NCBI RefSeq assembly: GCF_042684665.1 | Contig: NZ_JBHULY010000005.1 | Span: forward strand, 558,001 to 622,000 | DNA length: 64,000 nucleotides | Origin: Jejuia rubra | GTDB lineage: Bacteria > Bacteroidota > Bacteroidia > Flavobacteriales > Flavobacteriaceae | Reading direction: 5' to 3' | Part shown: in pieces, positions 17,492-27,165 of the stretch | Layout: each line of letters opens with the position of its first letter | How positions within the stretch are numbered: the first letter of the stretch is position 1 | Position numbers and translations under genes: made by a program | Notes under the pieces: generated by a model | Told to the model about the DNA's origin: nothing | The model's database searches: none | What the model saw: only the letters and a program-made list of their open reading frames with translations

Positions 17492-19177
17492 ATGAAGGAA
17501 CTAAACAAATATAGCAAAAGACTTACCCAGGATGAATCTCAGCCGGCTTCGCAGGCCATGTTGTATGCGGCAGGCTTGACCGATGAAGATATGAAAAAAG
17601 CGCAAGTGGGCATTGCCAGTACGGGTTATGATGGCAACCCTTGTAACATGCATTTGAACGGTCTTGCGGCAGAGGTGAAAACGGAATGCAATATTGCTGG
17701 TTTAGTTGGTTTGGGGTTTAATACTATTGGCGTAAGTGATGGTATTTCGATGGGAACCTCGGGAATGAATTATTCCTTGGCATCACGTGATTTAATTGCG
17801 GATTCCATTGAAACTGTAATGCAAGCGCAAAGCTATGATGCGCTAATTCCTGTAGTGGGTTGCGACAAAAATATGCCCGGTGCCGTAATAGCGATGTTGC
17901 GGTTAAACCGACCTTCTATTATGATGTACGGGGGTACCATTAAATCTGGAAACTACAAGGGTAAAAAATTGAACGTGGTTTCTGCTTTTGAAGCTTTGGG
18001 CCAGAAAGTTGCTGGTGAAATAGATGAAGAGGAATACAGGGAAATTATAAAACGGTCTATCCCAGGTGCTGGAGCCTGTGGTGGGATGTACACTGCAAAC
18101 ACTATGGCGTCCGCCATTGAGGCCATGGGATTTGCCTTGCCATATAACTCTTCGATTCCTGCTGAAAACCCCAATAAGCTATCGGAAGCGGAAAGATATA
18201 CAAGGGCTATCAAAAACCTCTTGGAATTGGATTTAAAGCCTTTGGATATCATCACTAAAAAATCCTTGGAAAATGCGGTTACGGTGGTGAATGCCCTTGG
18301 GGGCTCTACTAATGCGGTGTTGCACTTTTTGGCCATCGCCTTTGCTGCGGATATCGATTTTACGCTGGAGGATTTTCAGCGCGTAAGTGATAGAACCCCT
18401 TTAATAGGGGATTTAAAACCAAGCGGTAAGTATTTAATGGAGGACGTTCATGGGATTGGAGGTATTCCTGCAGTAATGAAATATCTATTGGAAAAGGGCT
18501 ATCTGCATGGAGATTGTTTAACCGTTACCGGGAAAACTTTAGCTGAGAATTTAGCTGATGTAGAACCATTGGAATTTGAAGACGATCAAGATGTCATTTA
18601 TCCAGCGGACAAGGCTTTAAAACCTTCTGGAAATTTACAGATTTTATACGGGAATTTGGCAACTGAAGGTGCTGTGGCAAAAATCTCTGGAAATGAAGGC
18701 TTGGTTTTTGAAGGCAAAGCCGTCGTTTATAATAGTGAGCAAGAGGCAAATACAGGGATAAGCAATGGCGATGTGGAGAAAGGGGATGTGGTCGTTATCC
18801 GTTATGTCGGTCCTAAGGGCGGACCGGGAATGCCAGAGATGTTGAAGCCTACTTCCATGATTATGGGTGCAGGTTTGGGTAAATCGGTAGCATTAATTAC
18901 CGACGGTAGATTTTCAGGGGGTACCCATGGATTTGTGGTGGGGCACATCACCCCCGAAGCACAGTCAGGAGGAACTATTGCTTTGATTGAAACAGGTGAC
19001 CGTATCAGGATTAGTGCGGAAGACAATTCAATTAACGTCCTATTATCAGATGAGGAATTGGCTAAAAGAAAAGCGGCGTGGGTAGAACCACCATTAAAAC
19101 ATAAAAAAGGAATACTTTATAAGTTTGCAAAATCGGTTGCTTCAGCTTCCAAAGGTTGTGTAACGGATGCATTTTAA
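17492..19177 (+). CDS. ilvD: Dihydroxy-acid dehydratase
   Basis: Iron-sulfur enzyme that dehydrates 2,3-dihydroxy acids to the 2-keto acids of valine and isoleucine (third common step). It is 561 residues, the usual length. Cluster and metal residues are visible in GNPCNMH, VGCDKNMPG and GACGGMYTANTM. C-terminal motifs GPKGGPGMPEM and ITDGRFSGGTHG are intact. First gene of the ilvD-ilvB-ilvN-ilvC-ilvA cluster, behind the leader-peptide attenuator at 17130-17256. Confidence 0.97.
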   Translation: MKELNKYSKRLTQDESQPASQAMLYAAGLTDEDMKKAQVGIASTGYDGNPCNMHLNGLAAEVKTECNIAGLVGLGFNTIGVSDGISMGTSGMNYSLASRDLIADSIETVMQAQSYDALIPVVGCDKNMPGAVIAMLRLNRPSIMMYGGTIKSGNYKGKKLNVVSAFEALGQKVAGEIDEEEYREIIKRSIPGAGACGGMYTANTMASAIEAMGFALPYNSSIPAENPNKLSEAERYTRAIKNLLELDLKPLDIITKKSLENAVTVVNALGGSTNAVLHFLAIAFAADIDFTLEDFQRVSDRTPLIGDLKPSGKYLMEDVHGIGGIPAVMKYLLEKGYLHGDCLTVTGKTLAENLADVEPLEFEDDQDVIYPADKALKPSGNLQILYGNLATEGAVAKISGNEGLVFEGKAVVYNSEQEANTGISNGDVEKGDVVVIRYVGPKGGPGMPEMLKPTSMIMGAGLGKSVALITDGRFSGGTHGFVVGHITPEAQSGGTIALIETGDRIRISAEDNSINVLLSDEELAKRKAAWVEPPLKHKKGILYKFAKSVASASKGCVTDAF

Positions 19178-19178
19178 A

Positions 19179-19220
19179 TTTCTGCGCGGTCACTGAGCGG
19201 AGTCGAAGTGAAAGCAGAAA
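19179..19220. repeat. Short palindromic repeat (GGTCACTGAGCGGAGTCGAAGT unit, 22 nt) between ilvD and ilvB
   Basis: The unit occupies 19188-19209 and is flanked by the inverted pair TTTCTGC (19179-19185) and GCAGAAA (19214-19220), with TCACT/AGTGA forming an inner stem. The same 22-base unit occurs at 56944-56965. It is likely a mobile palindromic element and may form a hairpin in the ilv message. Confidence 0.7.
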
Positions 19221-19243
19221 TCTCATAAATTTAAGTGGGGATT

Positions 19244-20977
19244 ATGAAGACAGAAACCATAAAAAAAGAAGAAAACAAAACGGCTAAGACCGAACGTATA
19301 ACTGGCTGTGAGGCTATTATTAAATGTTTGATCGCCGAAGGCGTTGATATCCTTTACGGCTACCCCGGAGGTGCAATAATGCCAGTTTATGATGAATTGT
19401 TCAAATATCAAGGGCAAATCCATCATGTGTTGACCCGTCATGAACAGGGTGCGGCGCATGCCGCCCAAGGCTATGCCAGGATATCTGGTAAAGTAGGTGT
19501 TGCTATGGCGACTTCCGGCCCTGGTGCGACCAACTTGGTGACAGGAATTGCGGATGCGCAAATTGATTCTACGCCAATCGTATGCATCACCGGTCAGGTG
19601 CCTTCACATTTATTGGGGACTGATGCGTTTCAGGAAACTGATATCGTTGGTATTTCAACTCCTGTAACAAAATGGAATGCTCAGGTTACAAAAGCTTCAG
19701 AAATCCCAGAAGTAATTGCAAAAGCCTTTTACATTGCCAAAAGTGGAAGGCCAGGTCCTGTATTGATCGATATTACCAAAGATGCCCAATTTGAGGAATT
19801 CGATTTTAAATATGAAAAGTGTACGGCGGTTAGAAGCTACAACCCTACTCCGAAAACGGATATAAATGCTGTAAAGGAGGCAGGCGAAATCATCAATAAC
19901 GCAAAGAAACCTATGATTGTTTGGGGGCAAGGCGTTATTTTGGGTAAAGCTGAAGAAGAGCTAAAAGCGGTAGTTGAAAAATCAGGCGTTCCTGCTGCAT
20001 GGACTATTCTTGGGGCTTCTGCTATTCCAACCTCCCATCAGCTAAATGTTGGTATGGTGGGAATGCACGGTAACTATGGTCCAAATAAATTAACCAATGA
20101 GTGTGATGTGTTGATTGCTATCGGGATGCGCTTTGACGACCGTGTTACAGGTGATTTAAATACTTACGCAAAACAAGCCAAAATTATTCATTTTGACATT
20201 GATCCAGCTGAAATCAACAAGAATGTAAAAGTTGATTTAGCAGTTTTGGGAGATTCAAAAGAAAGTTTAGCCTTGTTGCTTAATGAACTAAAAGAGAATT
20301 CCCATGATAAATGGCTTCAAGAATTTAAAGATTTATATGCTATTGAATACGAAGCCGTCATCAAAAATGATTTATTGCCCGAAAAGGAAGGCCTTACCAT
20401 GGGTGAGGTTTTAAAGGAAATCAATAATTATACTAATGGTGATGCAGCCATTGTGTCGGACGTAGGGCAACATCAAATGATTGCGTGCCGTTATGCGGAG
20501 TTCAATAAGTCTAAAAGTAATATCACATCAGGTGGTTTGGGTACAATGGGCTTTGCTTTGCCGGCGGCGATTGGTGCAAAAATGGCAGAACCAAGTCGAG
20601 AGGTTGTTGCCATTATTGGCGATGGTGGTTACCAAATGAACATTCAAGAACTTGGGACAATTTTCCAACAGAAGGTGCCTGTTAAAATAGTGGTGTTAAA
20701 CAACGAATTTTTAGGAATGGTACGTCAGTGGCAACAGTTGTTTTTTGACAAACGCTATGCCTCTACTGAAATGACCAACCCCGATTTTGTGACTATTGCC
20801 AAAGGTTATCATATTGATGCCAAGCGTGTTACAAAGCGAGAAGAGCTAGCCGATGCTGTTAAGGAAATGATTGAGTCTGATGCATCATACTTCTTGGAAG
20901 TTTGTGTGGAGAAAGAAGACAATGTATTCCCAATGATTCCTTCGGGAGCCTCTGTTTCAGACATTAGGCTAAGTTAA
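19244..20977 (+). CDS. ilvB: Acetolactate synthase large (catalytic) subunit
   Basis: ThDP- and FAD-dependent enzyme that condenses pyruvate with pyruvate or 2-ketobutyrate, the first common step to valine, leucine and isoleucine. About 577 residues. The N-terminal GYPGGAIMPVYDEL and TRHEQGAAHAAQGYAR contain the catalytic Glu region; the C-terminal GDGGYQMNIQELGT with a following VVLNN is the ThDP-Mg motif. Start chosen at ATG 19244 rather than the GTG at 19235. Its regulatory subunit ilvN follows 22 bases after the stop. Confidence 0.96.
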   Translation: MKTETIKKEENKTAKTERITGCEAIIKCLIAEGVDILYGYPGGAIMPVYDELFKYQGQIHHVLTRHEQGAAHAAQGYARISGKVGVAMATSGPGATNLVTGIADAQIDSTPIVCITGQVPSHLLGTDAFQETDIVGISTPVTKWNAQVTKASEIPEVIAKAFYIAKSGRPGPVLIDITKDAQFEEFDFKYEKCTAVRSYNPTPKTDINAVKEAGEIINNAKKPMIVWGQGVILGKAEEELKAVVEKSGVPAAWTILGASAIPTSHQLNVGMVGMHGNYGPNKLTNECDVLIAIGMRFDDRVTGDLNTYAKQAKIIHFDIDPAEINKNVKVDLAVLGDSKESLALLLNELKENSHDKWLQEFKDLYAIEYEAVIKNDLLPEKEGLTMGEVLKEINNYTNGDAAIVSDVGQHQMIACRYAEFNKSKSNITSGGLGTMGFALPAAIGAKMAEPSREVVAIIGDGGYQMNIQELGTIFQQKVPVKIVVLNNEFLGMVRQWQQLFFDKRYASTEMTNPDFVTIAKGYHIDAKRVTKREELADAVKEMIESDASYFLEVCVEKEDNVFPMIPSGASVSDIRLS

Positions 20978-20999
20978 GTCAGTATTTAAAAAGATTATA

Positions 21000-21533
21000 A
21001 TGAGTCAAGACATTAAAACATTCACAATATCGGTTTACACTGAAAATAATATCGGACTGCTTAATCGTATTTCGGCTATTTTTCAACGTAGGCATATCAA
21101 TATCGAAAGTTTAACCACATCGCAATCTGAAATTAAAGATGTCAATCGTTTTGTAATTGTGGTAAAAATTACTGAAGACCAAGCCATCAAAGTGGTGCGT
21201 CAGATTGAAAAGCAAGTAGAAACTATTCGGGCGTATTATCATACGAATGAAGAAACCATTTTTACCGAAAACTGCATGTTCAAGATAAGGAGTGAATTGC
21301 TTTTTGAAGAACCACAAATTCAAAATATTATAAAAGACAGTGAATCAAGAATCGTTACTGTTAATCGTGAATTTTTTGTTTTGGAAAGTACTGGAAGACG
21401 TCATGAAATTGAAAAGTTAAGAGAGAAATTGGATGCCTTTGGTATCATGCAATTTGTGCGTTCGGGCCGTATTGCGGTTACCAAGGATGAAATGAAAGTT
21501 TCTGAAATACTAGAAGAATTTAGAAATCAATAA
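21000..21533 (+). CDS. ilvN: Acetolactate synthase small (regulatory) subunit
   Basis: Regulatory partner of IlvB that confers feedback by branched-chain amino acids. It is 177 residues. The N-terminal ACT domain (about 5-80) shows ISVYTENNIGLLNRISAIFQRRHINIESL, broken here as ISVYTENNIGLLNRI and QRRHINIESL. The C-terminal half (about 85-170) matches the second domain of the family (ELLFEEP... VNREFFVLESTG). It lies between ilvB and ilvC in the same orientation. Confidence 0.94.
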   Translation: MSQDIKTFTISVYTENNIGLLNRISAIFQRRHINIESLTTSQSEIKDVNRFVIVVKITEDQAIKVVRQIEKQVETIRAYYHTNEETIFTENCMFKIRSELLFEEPQIQNIIKDSESRIVTVNREFFVLESTGRRHEIEKLREKLDAFGIMQFVRSGRIAVTKDEMKVSEILEEFRNQ

Positions 21534-21603
21534 CAAATCAAAATTAAATAAAAGCATCGTAAAAATTTAAGATGCGAACAGACTATTAAATTAATAAATA
21601 ACA

Positions 21604-23079
21604 ATGGAAAATTATTTTAACACACTTACATTAGCTGGGAAATTAAACCAATTGTCTAAATGTAGATTTATGGATGCCTCGGAATTTGCTGACGGTGTAA
21701 ATGCATTAAAAGGCAAAAAAATTGTGATTGTAGGTTGCGGAGCCCAAGGGTTGAACCAAGGATTGAATATGAGGGATTCCGGATTGGATATTTCATACAC
21801 ATTGCGCGAGGTCGCCATAAAAGAAAAGCGTGCATCTTACGTAAACGCTACCGAAAACGGATTTAAAGTGGGGACTTACGAAGAGTTGATTCCAACGGCT
21901 GATTTAGTGTTAAATCTTACTCCAGACAAGCAACACACCAATGTGGTGAATGCCGTTATGCCTTTGATGAAAAAAGGAGCTACCTTATCTTATTCCCACG
22001 GTTTCAATATTGTTGAAGAAGGAATGAAAGTACGCGAAGATATCACTGTAATCATGTGTGCTCCAAAGTGTCCGGGTTCAGAAGTACGTGAAGAATACAA
22101 AAGAGGTTTTGGAGTTCCAACTTTGATTGCTGTGCATCCAGACAACGACCCTGAAGGAAAGGGATGGGCGCAGGCCAAAGCTTATGCAGCGGCAACAGGA
22201 GGTGACAGAGCAGGCGTTTTGGAATCGTCCTTTGTGGCTGAGGTAAAATCGGATTTAATGGGTGAGCAAACCATCCTTTGCGGATTATTACAGACAGGTT
22301 CTATTCTTTGTTTTGATAAAATGGTTGAAAAAGGCATCGACCCAGGATATGCGTCGAAGCTGATTCAATATGGTTGGGAAACCGTTACTGAAGGTCTAAA
22401 GTATGGTGGTATCACTAATATGATGGACCGATTGTCCAATCCTGCAAAAATTAAGGCTTTTGAGTTATCTGAAGAATTGAAGGACATCATGAGGCCATTA
22501 TTCCAGAAGCACATGGACGATATTATGGAGGGCAACTTCTCTAGTGGTATGATGGCCGATTGGGCTAATGGCGATGCAAAATTATTAGGTTGGAGAGCTG
22601 AAACTGCTGAAACCGCTTTTGAAAAAACGCCAGCGGGTGATATGGAAATTAGTGAGCAAGAATACTATGACAATGGCGTTTTAATGGTGGCTTTGGTAAG
22701 AGCTGGTGTGGAATTGGCTTTTGAAGCTATGACTGAATCGGGAATCATTGATGAATCTGCTTATTACGAATCTTTACATGAAACACCATTAATTGCAAAC
22801 ACTATCGCTAGGAAGAAATTATACGAAATGAACCGTGTGATTTCTGATACTGCGGAGTACGGTTGTTATTTGTTCGACCACGCGTGTAAGCCTTTATTGA
22901 AAGACTTCATGAAGGGTATTGATGTAGATGTTATTGGAAAGCCTTACGCCAAGGACAACGGTGACGGTGTGGACAATGCTAAGTTAATTGAAATCAATGC
23001 GGCTTTAAGAAATCACCCGGTTGAAAAAATCGGTACATTCTTAAGAGAGTCCATGACCGCCATGAAACCAATCGTTTAA
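21604..23079 (+). CDS. ilvC: Ketol-acid reductoisomerase, class II (long form)
   Basis: NADP-dependent isomeroreductase, the second common step of valine and isoleucine synthesis. It is 491 residues, which places it in the long class II form (E. coli type) with a duplicated C-terminal domain, rather than the 330-340-residue class I. The nucleotide-binding motif IVIVGCGAQGLNQG is near residue 40; catalytic acidic residues lie in the helical domain (VKSDLMGEQTILCG). It is followed by a terminator at 23118-23151, so ilvA may need its own promoter or readthrough. Confidence 0.96.
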   Translation: MENYFNTLTLAGKLNQLSKCRFMDASEFADGVNALKGKKIVIVGCGAQGLNQGLNMRDSGLDISYTLREVAIKEKRASYVNATENGFKVGTYEELIPTADLVLNLTPDKQHTNVVNAVMPLMKKGATLSYSHGFNIVEEGMKVREDITVIMCAPKCPGSEVREEYKRGFGVPTLIAVHPDNDPEGKGWAQAKAYAAATGGDRAGVLESSFVAEVKSDLMGEQTILCGLLQTGSILCFDKMVEKGIDPGYASKLIQYGWETVTEGLKYGGITNMMDRLSNPAKIKAFELSEELKDIMRPLFQKHMDDIMEGNFSSGMMADWANGDAKLLGWRAETAETAFEKTPAGDMEISEQEYYDNGVLMVALVRAGVELAFEAMTESGIIDESAYYESLHETPLIANTIARKKLYEMNRVISDTAEYGCYLFDHACKPLLKDFMKGIDVDVIGKPYAKDNGDGVDNAKLIEINAALRNHPVEKIGTFLRESMTAMKPIV

Positions 23080-23117
23080 GCTAAACTAAACTATACTGCA
23101 CATTGAAAAATGTTGCG

Positions 23118-23151
23118 AAATCCCTACGTGAATTCACGCGGGGATTTTTTT
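23118..23151 (+). terminator. Hairpin terminator after ilvC
   Basis: AAATCCC (23118-23124) and CGTG (23127-23130) pair with CACG (23135-23138) and GGGATTT (23141-23147), with short unpaired positions, then a T run. It lies between ilvC and ilvA. Confidence 0.8.
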
Positions 23152-23262
23152 ATGCATAAATTCTAAAGATGTGTTTTTAGTGTATCTCAAAATATTAATT
23201 TGCGTAACTTGCAGATAAAATTGTCCATCAGTTTTTAAGGTTGACAAGTTTCGATTTATATC

Positions 23263-24522
23263 ATGCACAGTACCACCTATTTTCCTAATATTAGCGATAT
23301 CAAAACAGCGGCTGTTACCATTCAAAATATTTCGGAGGTGACGCCTTTGGGTAAAAGCTTAAGATTCTCGAAACAGTACGGTGCAAACGTGTTTTTGAAA
23401 CGAGAGGATTTGCAACAGGTTCGCTCTTATAAGATCCGTGGAGCATATAATAAAATAAGCTCTTTGTCTGCTGAAGATGCAAAAAAAGGAGTGGTATGCG
23501 CCAGTGCAGGGAATCATGCCCAAGGTGTAGCTCTGTCGTGCAAGTTGCTTCAAATTGAAGGCACTATTTTTATGCCAACACCTACCCCTAAACAAAAGGT
23601 AGAACAGGTTGAAATGTTTGGTGAGGATTTTATTAAAATAAAGCTGGTTGGAGATACATTTGATGATGCCTTTTACGCTGCTAAAGAAGAATGTGAGCGA
23701 CTCAATAAAACATTTATACACCCGTTTGACGATCATAAAGTCATTGAAGGACAGGCTACAATTGGACTGGAGATTTTGGAGCAATCCAAGGATCAAATAG
23801 ATTACTTATTTATGCCTATTGGCGGCGGTGGACTGGCGGCTGGGGTTTCAACGGTATTTAAGAAATTATCTCCACAAACAAAGATTGTTGGGGTAGAACC
23901 GGAAGGAGCACCTTCAATGGTCACATCGCTTAAGAACAATAAAAACACAACACTGGAAAAGATAGACAAGTTTGTAGACGGTGCTGCTGTTAAACGAGTT
24001 GGAGATTTGACGTTTCCGATTTGCCAACAGAATCTTGACGGTGTTATCACTATGCCAGAAGGAAAGATATGCCAAACCATTTTGGAGATGTACAACCGGG
24101 ATGCCATTGTGGTTGAGCCTGCCGGGGCTTTAAGTTTGGCTGCTTTGGATTTTTATGCCGACAAGATCAAAGGTAAAAATGTAGTGTGTATCGTCAGTGG
24201 TAGTAATAATGATATCACCCGAACCCCTGAAATTAAAGAAAGAGCATTACTCTATAAAAACCTGAAGCACTACTTTATTGTAAAATTTCCCCAAAGGGCC
24301 GGAGCATTAAAGGAATTCGTGGTGGATATCTTAGGTCCGAATGATGATATTACCCATTTTGAATATACCAAAAAAACCAATCGTGAGAATGGTGCAGCGG
24401 TGGTTGGTATTGAACTGAAATCTTCTGCAGATTTGGAGCCACTGATTACCAAAATGAAAGAGCGAAACTTTTATGGAGACTACTTAAATAATTCCCCAGA
24501 CTTGTTCCGGTTTTTGGTTTAA
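23263..24522 (+). CDS. ilvA: Threonine dehydratase (biosynthetic type)
   Basis: PLP enzyme that deaminates threonine to 2-ketobutyrate, the entry to isoleucine synthesis. It is 419 residues. The PLP lysine is in VRSYKIRGAYNK, the phosphate-binding and substrate region in CASAGNHAQGVA, and the glycine-rich cofactor loop in PIGGGGLAAG. A C-terminal ACT-like regulatory domain (from about residue 335; KFPQRAGALKEFVVDILG) suggests isoleucine feedback; only one such domain is present, versus two in E. coli IlvA. Same direction as the ilv genes but after the ilvC terminator. Confidence 0.94.
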   Translation: MHSTTYFPNISDIKTAAVTIQNISEVTPLGKSLRFSKQYGANVFLKREDLQQVRSYKIRGAYNKISSLSAEDAKKGVVCASAGNHAQGVALSCKLLQIEGTIFMPTPTPKQKVEQVEMFGEDFIKIKLVGDTFDDAFYAAKEECERLNKTFIHPFDDHKVIEGQATIGLEILEQSKDQIDYLFMPIGGGGLAAGVSTVFKKLSPQTKIVGVEPEGAPSMVTSLKNNKNTTLEKIDKFVDGAAVKRVGDLTFPICQQNLDGVITMPEGKICQTILEMYNRDAIVVEPAGALSLAALDFYADKIKGKNVVCIVSGSNNDITRTPEIKERALLYKNLKHYFIVKFPQRAGALKEFVVDILGPNDDITHFEYTKKTNRENGAAVVGIELKSSADLEPLITKMKERNFYGDYLNNSPDLFRFLV

Positions 24523-24564
24523 CGAATTCTTGAAATTAACATTGAGATTTATTTCCGTTTGAGT

Positions 24565-24675
24565 GTCCCCTCTAGGAAGAGGGGAGTCAGGGGTGTGTTA
24601 AATTGAATTTAACGGAATGGGGCATTTGACACCTCCCTTAATCCCTCCTTTTTAGGAGGGAAACGGTTCCGTTAA
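24565..24675. repeat. Inverted pair of CCCCTCY-type palindromic repeats
   Basis: A hairpin CCCCTCTAGGAAGAGGGG (24567-24584) and a hairpin CCCTCCTTTTTAGGAGGG (24643-24660) lie in opposite orientation about 60 bases apart. A 9-bp inverted pair TTAACGGAA (24609-24617) with TTCCGTTAA (24667-24675) encloses the second. The repeat is related to those at 34701, 41143, 56691 and 57051. The rest of the gap 24523-24885 shows only the -7-like box at 24858. Confidence 0.7.
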
Positions 24676-24857
24676 GAACAGTAGCGCGTCGTAAGTAGGT
24701 TAAAGGGCGCGTTTAAAACCCGTTCGAAGAACTTCAATTAAATAGACAAAATCCACGCAATCGATATAGTCGATTTTCCATGTAAAATTGTTGTTAAATC
24801 CTAAGTTTTATTCTGTTTTGACGACTTCAATTAAAAGAAGTTATCCCAAATAATGGG

Positions 24858-24865
24858 TATCTTAG
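24858..24865 (+). promoter_or_regulatory. Putative -7 box of the GapN-like gene
   Basis: TATCTTAG, one change from TAnnTTTG, followed by CACC; the same TATCTTAGCAC string precedes the Rrf2 gene at 62998. It lies 21 bases before ATG 24886, which argues against the in-frame ATG at 24853. Confidence 0.45.
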
Positions 24866-24885
24866 CACCGCTAAAAACTAAAACA

Positions 24886-26478
24886 ATGAGTAAAATATCA
24901 ACACGTATTCCAGAAGAATTTCAAATCCAATCGTTATTGCACCAAACGACTTATTTGGTGGACGGTGAATTAAAACAATGGAAGGGTGATACTGCCGAGA
25001 TCTACTCCACCATATCTTCAACGGAAAAATACAAACCAACGTTGTTGGGAACTATTCCACAGTTGGGCGGGGATGAGGCCATGGAAGCTTTGGATTCGGC
25101 CGTAAAGGCGTATGGCAATGGGCAAGGATTGTGGCCAACAATGAAGGTGGAAGATAGAATTGCCTGTATGGAAAAATTTGTGGAGCAAATGAAGACCAAA
25201 CGGGATGAGGTGGTGAAACTCTTGATGTGGGAAATTGGCAAAAACCTACCAGACTCCCAAAAGGAATTCGACAGAACTATAGAATATATTTACGATACCA
25301 TCGAAGCTTACAAGGATATAGACAGGGATTCAGCGCGTTTTCAAAAACATTCGGGAGTACATGCCCATATTCGTAGAGGCCCTTTGGGAGTGGTACTGTG
25401 TTTAGGACCGTATAATTATCCGTTAAACGAAACCTTTTGTTTACTGATTCCAGCATTGATGATGGGGAATACAACAATTTTTAAACCTGCAAAATTAGGA
25501 GTACTTTTAATTTCGCCATTGTTGGAGGCCTTTCAAAACAGTTTCCCAAAAGGGGTTGTAAATATTGTTTATGGCCGTGGGCGTGTATTGGCAACACCGA
25601 TTATGGAATCGGGCAAGGTGGATGTTTTGGCATTGATCGGTAACAGTAAATCTGCTAACGCTCTACAAAGTCAGCACCCAAAGGGCAATAGGCTACGAAT
25701 GGTGTTGGGCTTGGAGGCCAAAAACCCCGCAATTGTTTTGCCTGATGCGGATTTGGATTTGGCCGTTGAGGAATGTATCACGGGTACCTTGTCCTTTAAC
25801 GGGCAACGCTGTACGGCATTGAAAGTGTTGTATGTGCACGAGTCGATTGTGGAAGAATTCAACAGACGTTTTGCTTATAAAGTAGATCAATTAACATTTG
25901 GAAACCCATGGGAGGACGGTGCAAAATTAACACCACTGCCTGAAGTGGATAAGCCAGGGTATATCCAAGAGTTGATTGACGATGCTGCCGAAAAAGGTGC
26001 CAAAATATTAAATACAAAAGGAGGGCAAACCACAGATAATTTTATTTTTCCGGCAGTACTGTTTCCGGTAAACAAGGATATGCGCCTATTTAAAGAAGAA
26101 CAGTTTGGACCTGTAATTCCAGTAGTTCCATTTTCCGATATTGAAGAACCTATAAATGATATGGCAGAATCAGATTACGGACAGCAAGTCAGCCTGTTCG
26201 GGAAGAATGTGAATACCCTTTCACCATTAATTGATACTTTGGTAAATCTTGTATGCCGTGTGAATCTAAACAGCTCTTGTCAGCGTGGGCCAGATGTTTA
26301 TCCGTTTACGGGACGAAAGGATTCGGCAGTGGCCACCTTAAGTGTGCACGATGCCCTACGTTCCTTTTCAATCAGAACTTTTGTAGCCTCAAAGGACAAC
26401 GACTACAATAACGCAATATTAAATGAGCTATTGGATAAGAAAACCTCCAATTTTATTAGTACAGATTATATTTTGTAA
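24886..26478 (+). CDS. gapN: NADP-dependent aldehyde dehydrogenase, GapN-like
   Basis: Aldehyde dehydrogenase superfamily member of 530 residues, most like non-phosphorylating glyceraldehyde-3-phosphate dehydrogenase, which oxidises GAP to 3-phosphoglycerate while making NADPH. LGPYNYPLNETFCLLIPALM and GNTTIFKPAK give the cofactor-binding region, LGLEAKNPAIVLPDADLDLA includes the catalytic Glu, and FNGQRCTALKV the nucleophilic Cys near residue 300. Start at ATG 24886 because the earlier ATG lies upstream of the -7 box. No operon partners. Substrate assignment follows family resemblance. Confidence 0.85.
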   Translation: MSKISTRIPEEFQIQSLLHQTTYLVDGELKQWKGDTAEIYSTISSTEKYKPTLLGTIPQLGGDEAMEALDSAVKAYGNGQGLWPTMKVEDRIACMEKFVEQMKTKRDEVVKLLMWEIGKNLPDSQKEFDRTIEYIYDTIEAYKDIDRDSARFQKHSGVHAHIRRGPLGVVLCLGPYNYPLNETFCLLIPALMMGNTTIFKPAKLGVLLISPLLEAFQNSFPKGVVNIVYGRGRVLATPIMESGKVDVLALIGNSKSANALQSQHPKGNRLRMVLGLEAKNPAIVLPDADLDLAVEECITGTLSFNGQRCTALKVLYVHESIVEEFNRRFAYKVDQLTFGNPWEDGAKLTPLPEVDKPGYIQELIDDAAEKGAKILNTKGGQTTDNFIFPAVLFPVNKDMRLFKEEQFGPVIPVVPFSDIEEPINDMAESDYGQQVSLFGKNVNTLSPLIDTLVNLVCRVNLNSSCQRGPDVYPFTGRKDSAVATLSVHDALRSFSIRTFVASKDNDYNNAILNELLDKKTSNFISTDYIL

Positions 26479-26606
26479 ATTTTCTGTTTATAATCATCAA
26501 AAAAAGTAATGTTTGTAACGGCGATTCGCCTATTTAGAAAGATTCTAATATAGCGTTAATCTTTCTCAACTGGGTAAATCATAAAACTAATTTGAGCAGT
26601 AATATT

Positions 26607-26614
26607 TATCTTTG
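26607..26614 (+). promoter_or_regulatory. -7 box of the azurin-like gene
   Basis: TATCTTTG is an exact TAnnTTTG match 19 bases before ATG 26633. No TTG is found at 17-23 bases upstream (a TTTG lies only 12 bases away). Confidence 0.55.
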
Positions 26615-26632
26615 CAAAAAAAAAACAAGGTT

Positions 26633-27148
26633 ATGAAAACGATTAAAATTTTATTTACTGGGGTGATATTAGCGTCATTAGTTTTTAGCTGTGGTGGTGA
26701 AAAAAAGAAAGAATTGCCAGCGCAGAAAATGAAACTTGGCACGAAAAAAGAGGAGAAAAAAGTAGATGACAGTGTTGCTAATTTAGTTGTTGCAGGAAAT
26801 GATGCCATGCAATTTGATAAAAAGGAGCTTAAAGTAAAAGCGGGTCAAAAAGTAAAACTAACATTAAGGCATACTGGAAAAATGGATATCAATGTTATGG
26901 GACACAATATTGTTATTTTAAAACAAGGAGTTGATATTACCGCATTTGGAAATAAGGCAGCCACGGCAAGGGATAATGGCTATATCCCAGCAGATGCAGA
27001 AGGTGATATCATTGCAATGACTAAATTAATTGGTGGTGGCCAAACCACATCCATCGAATTTGATGCGCCTGCTCCTGGTACTTACGATTTTATCTGTAGT
27101 TTCCCCGGTCATTATGCCTTAATGAAAGGGAAGTTTATTGTTGAGTAA
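26633..27148 (+). CDS. Azurin-like blue copper lipoprotein
   Basis: Small periplasmic or outer-membrane-anchored electron carrier of 171 residues. The N-terminus MKTIKILFTGVILASLVFSC is a lipoprotein signal. A Lys/Glu-rich linker (about 20-50) leads to an azurin/plastocyanin domain: the first copper His is in NVMGHNIVIL, and Cys, His and Met are in FICSFPGHYALMKG near the C-terminus, so all four type-1 copper ligands are present. Start at ATG 26633 after an exact -7 box. It would pass electrons between membrane oxidoreductases and a terminal oxidase; its partner is unknown. Confidence 0.92.
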   Translation: MKTIKILFTGVILASLVFSCGGEKKKELPAQKMKLGTKKEEKKVDDSVANLVVAGNDAMQFDKKELKVKAGQKVKLTLRHTGKMDINVMGHNIVILKQGVDITAFGNKAATARDNGYIPADAEGDIIAMTKLIGGGQTTSIEFDAPAPGTYDFICSFPGHYALMKGKFIVE

Positions 27149-27165
27149 TAGCAAACCAATTGTTG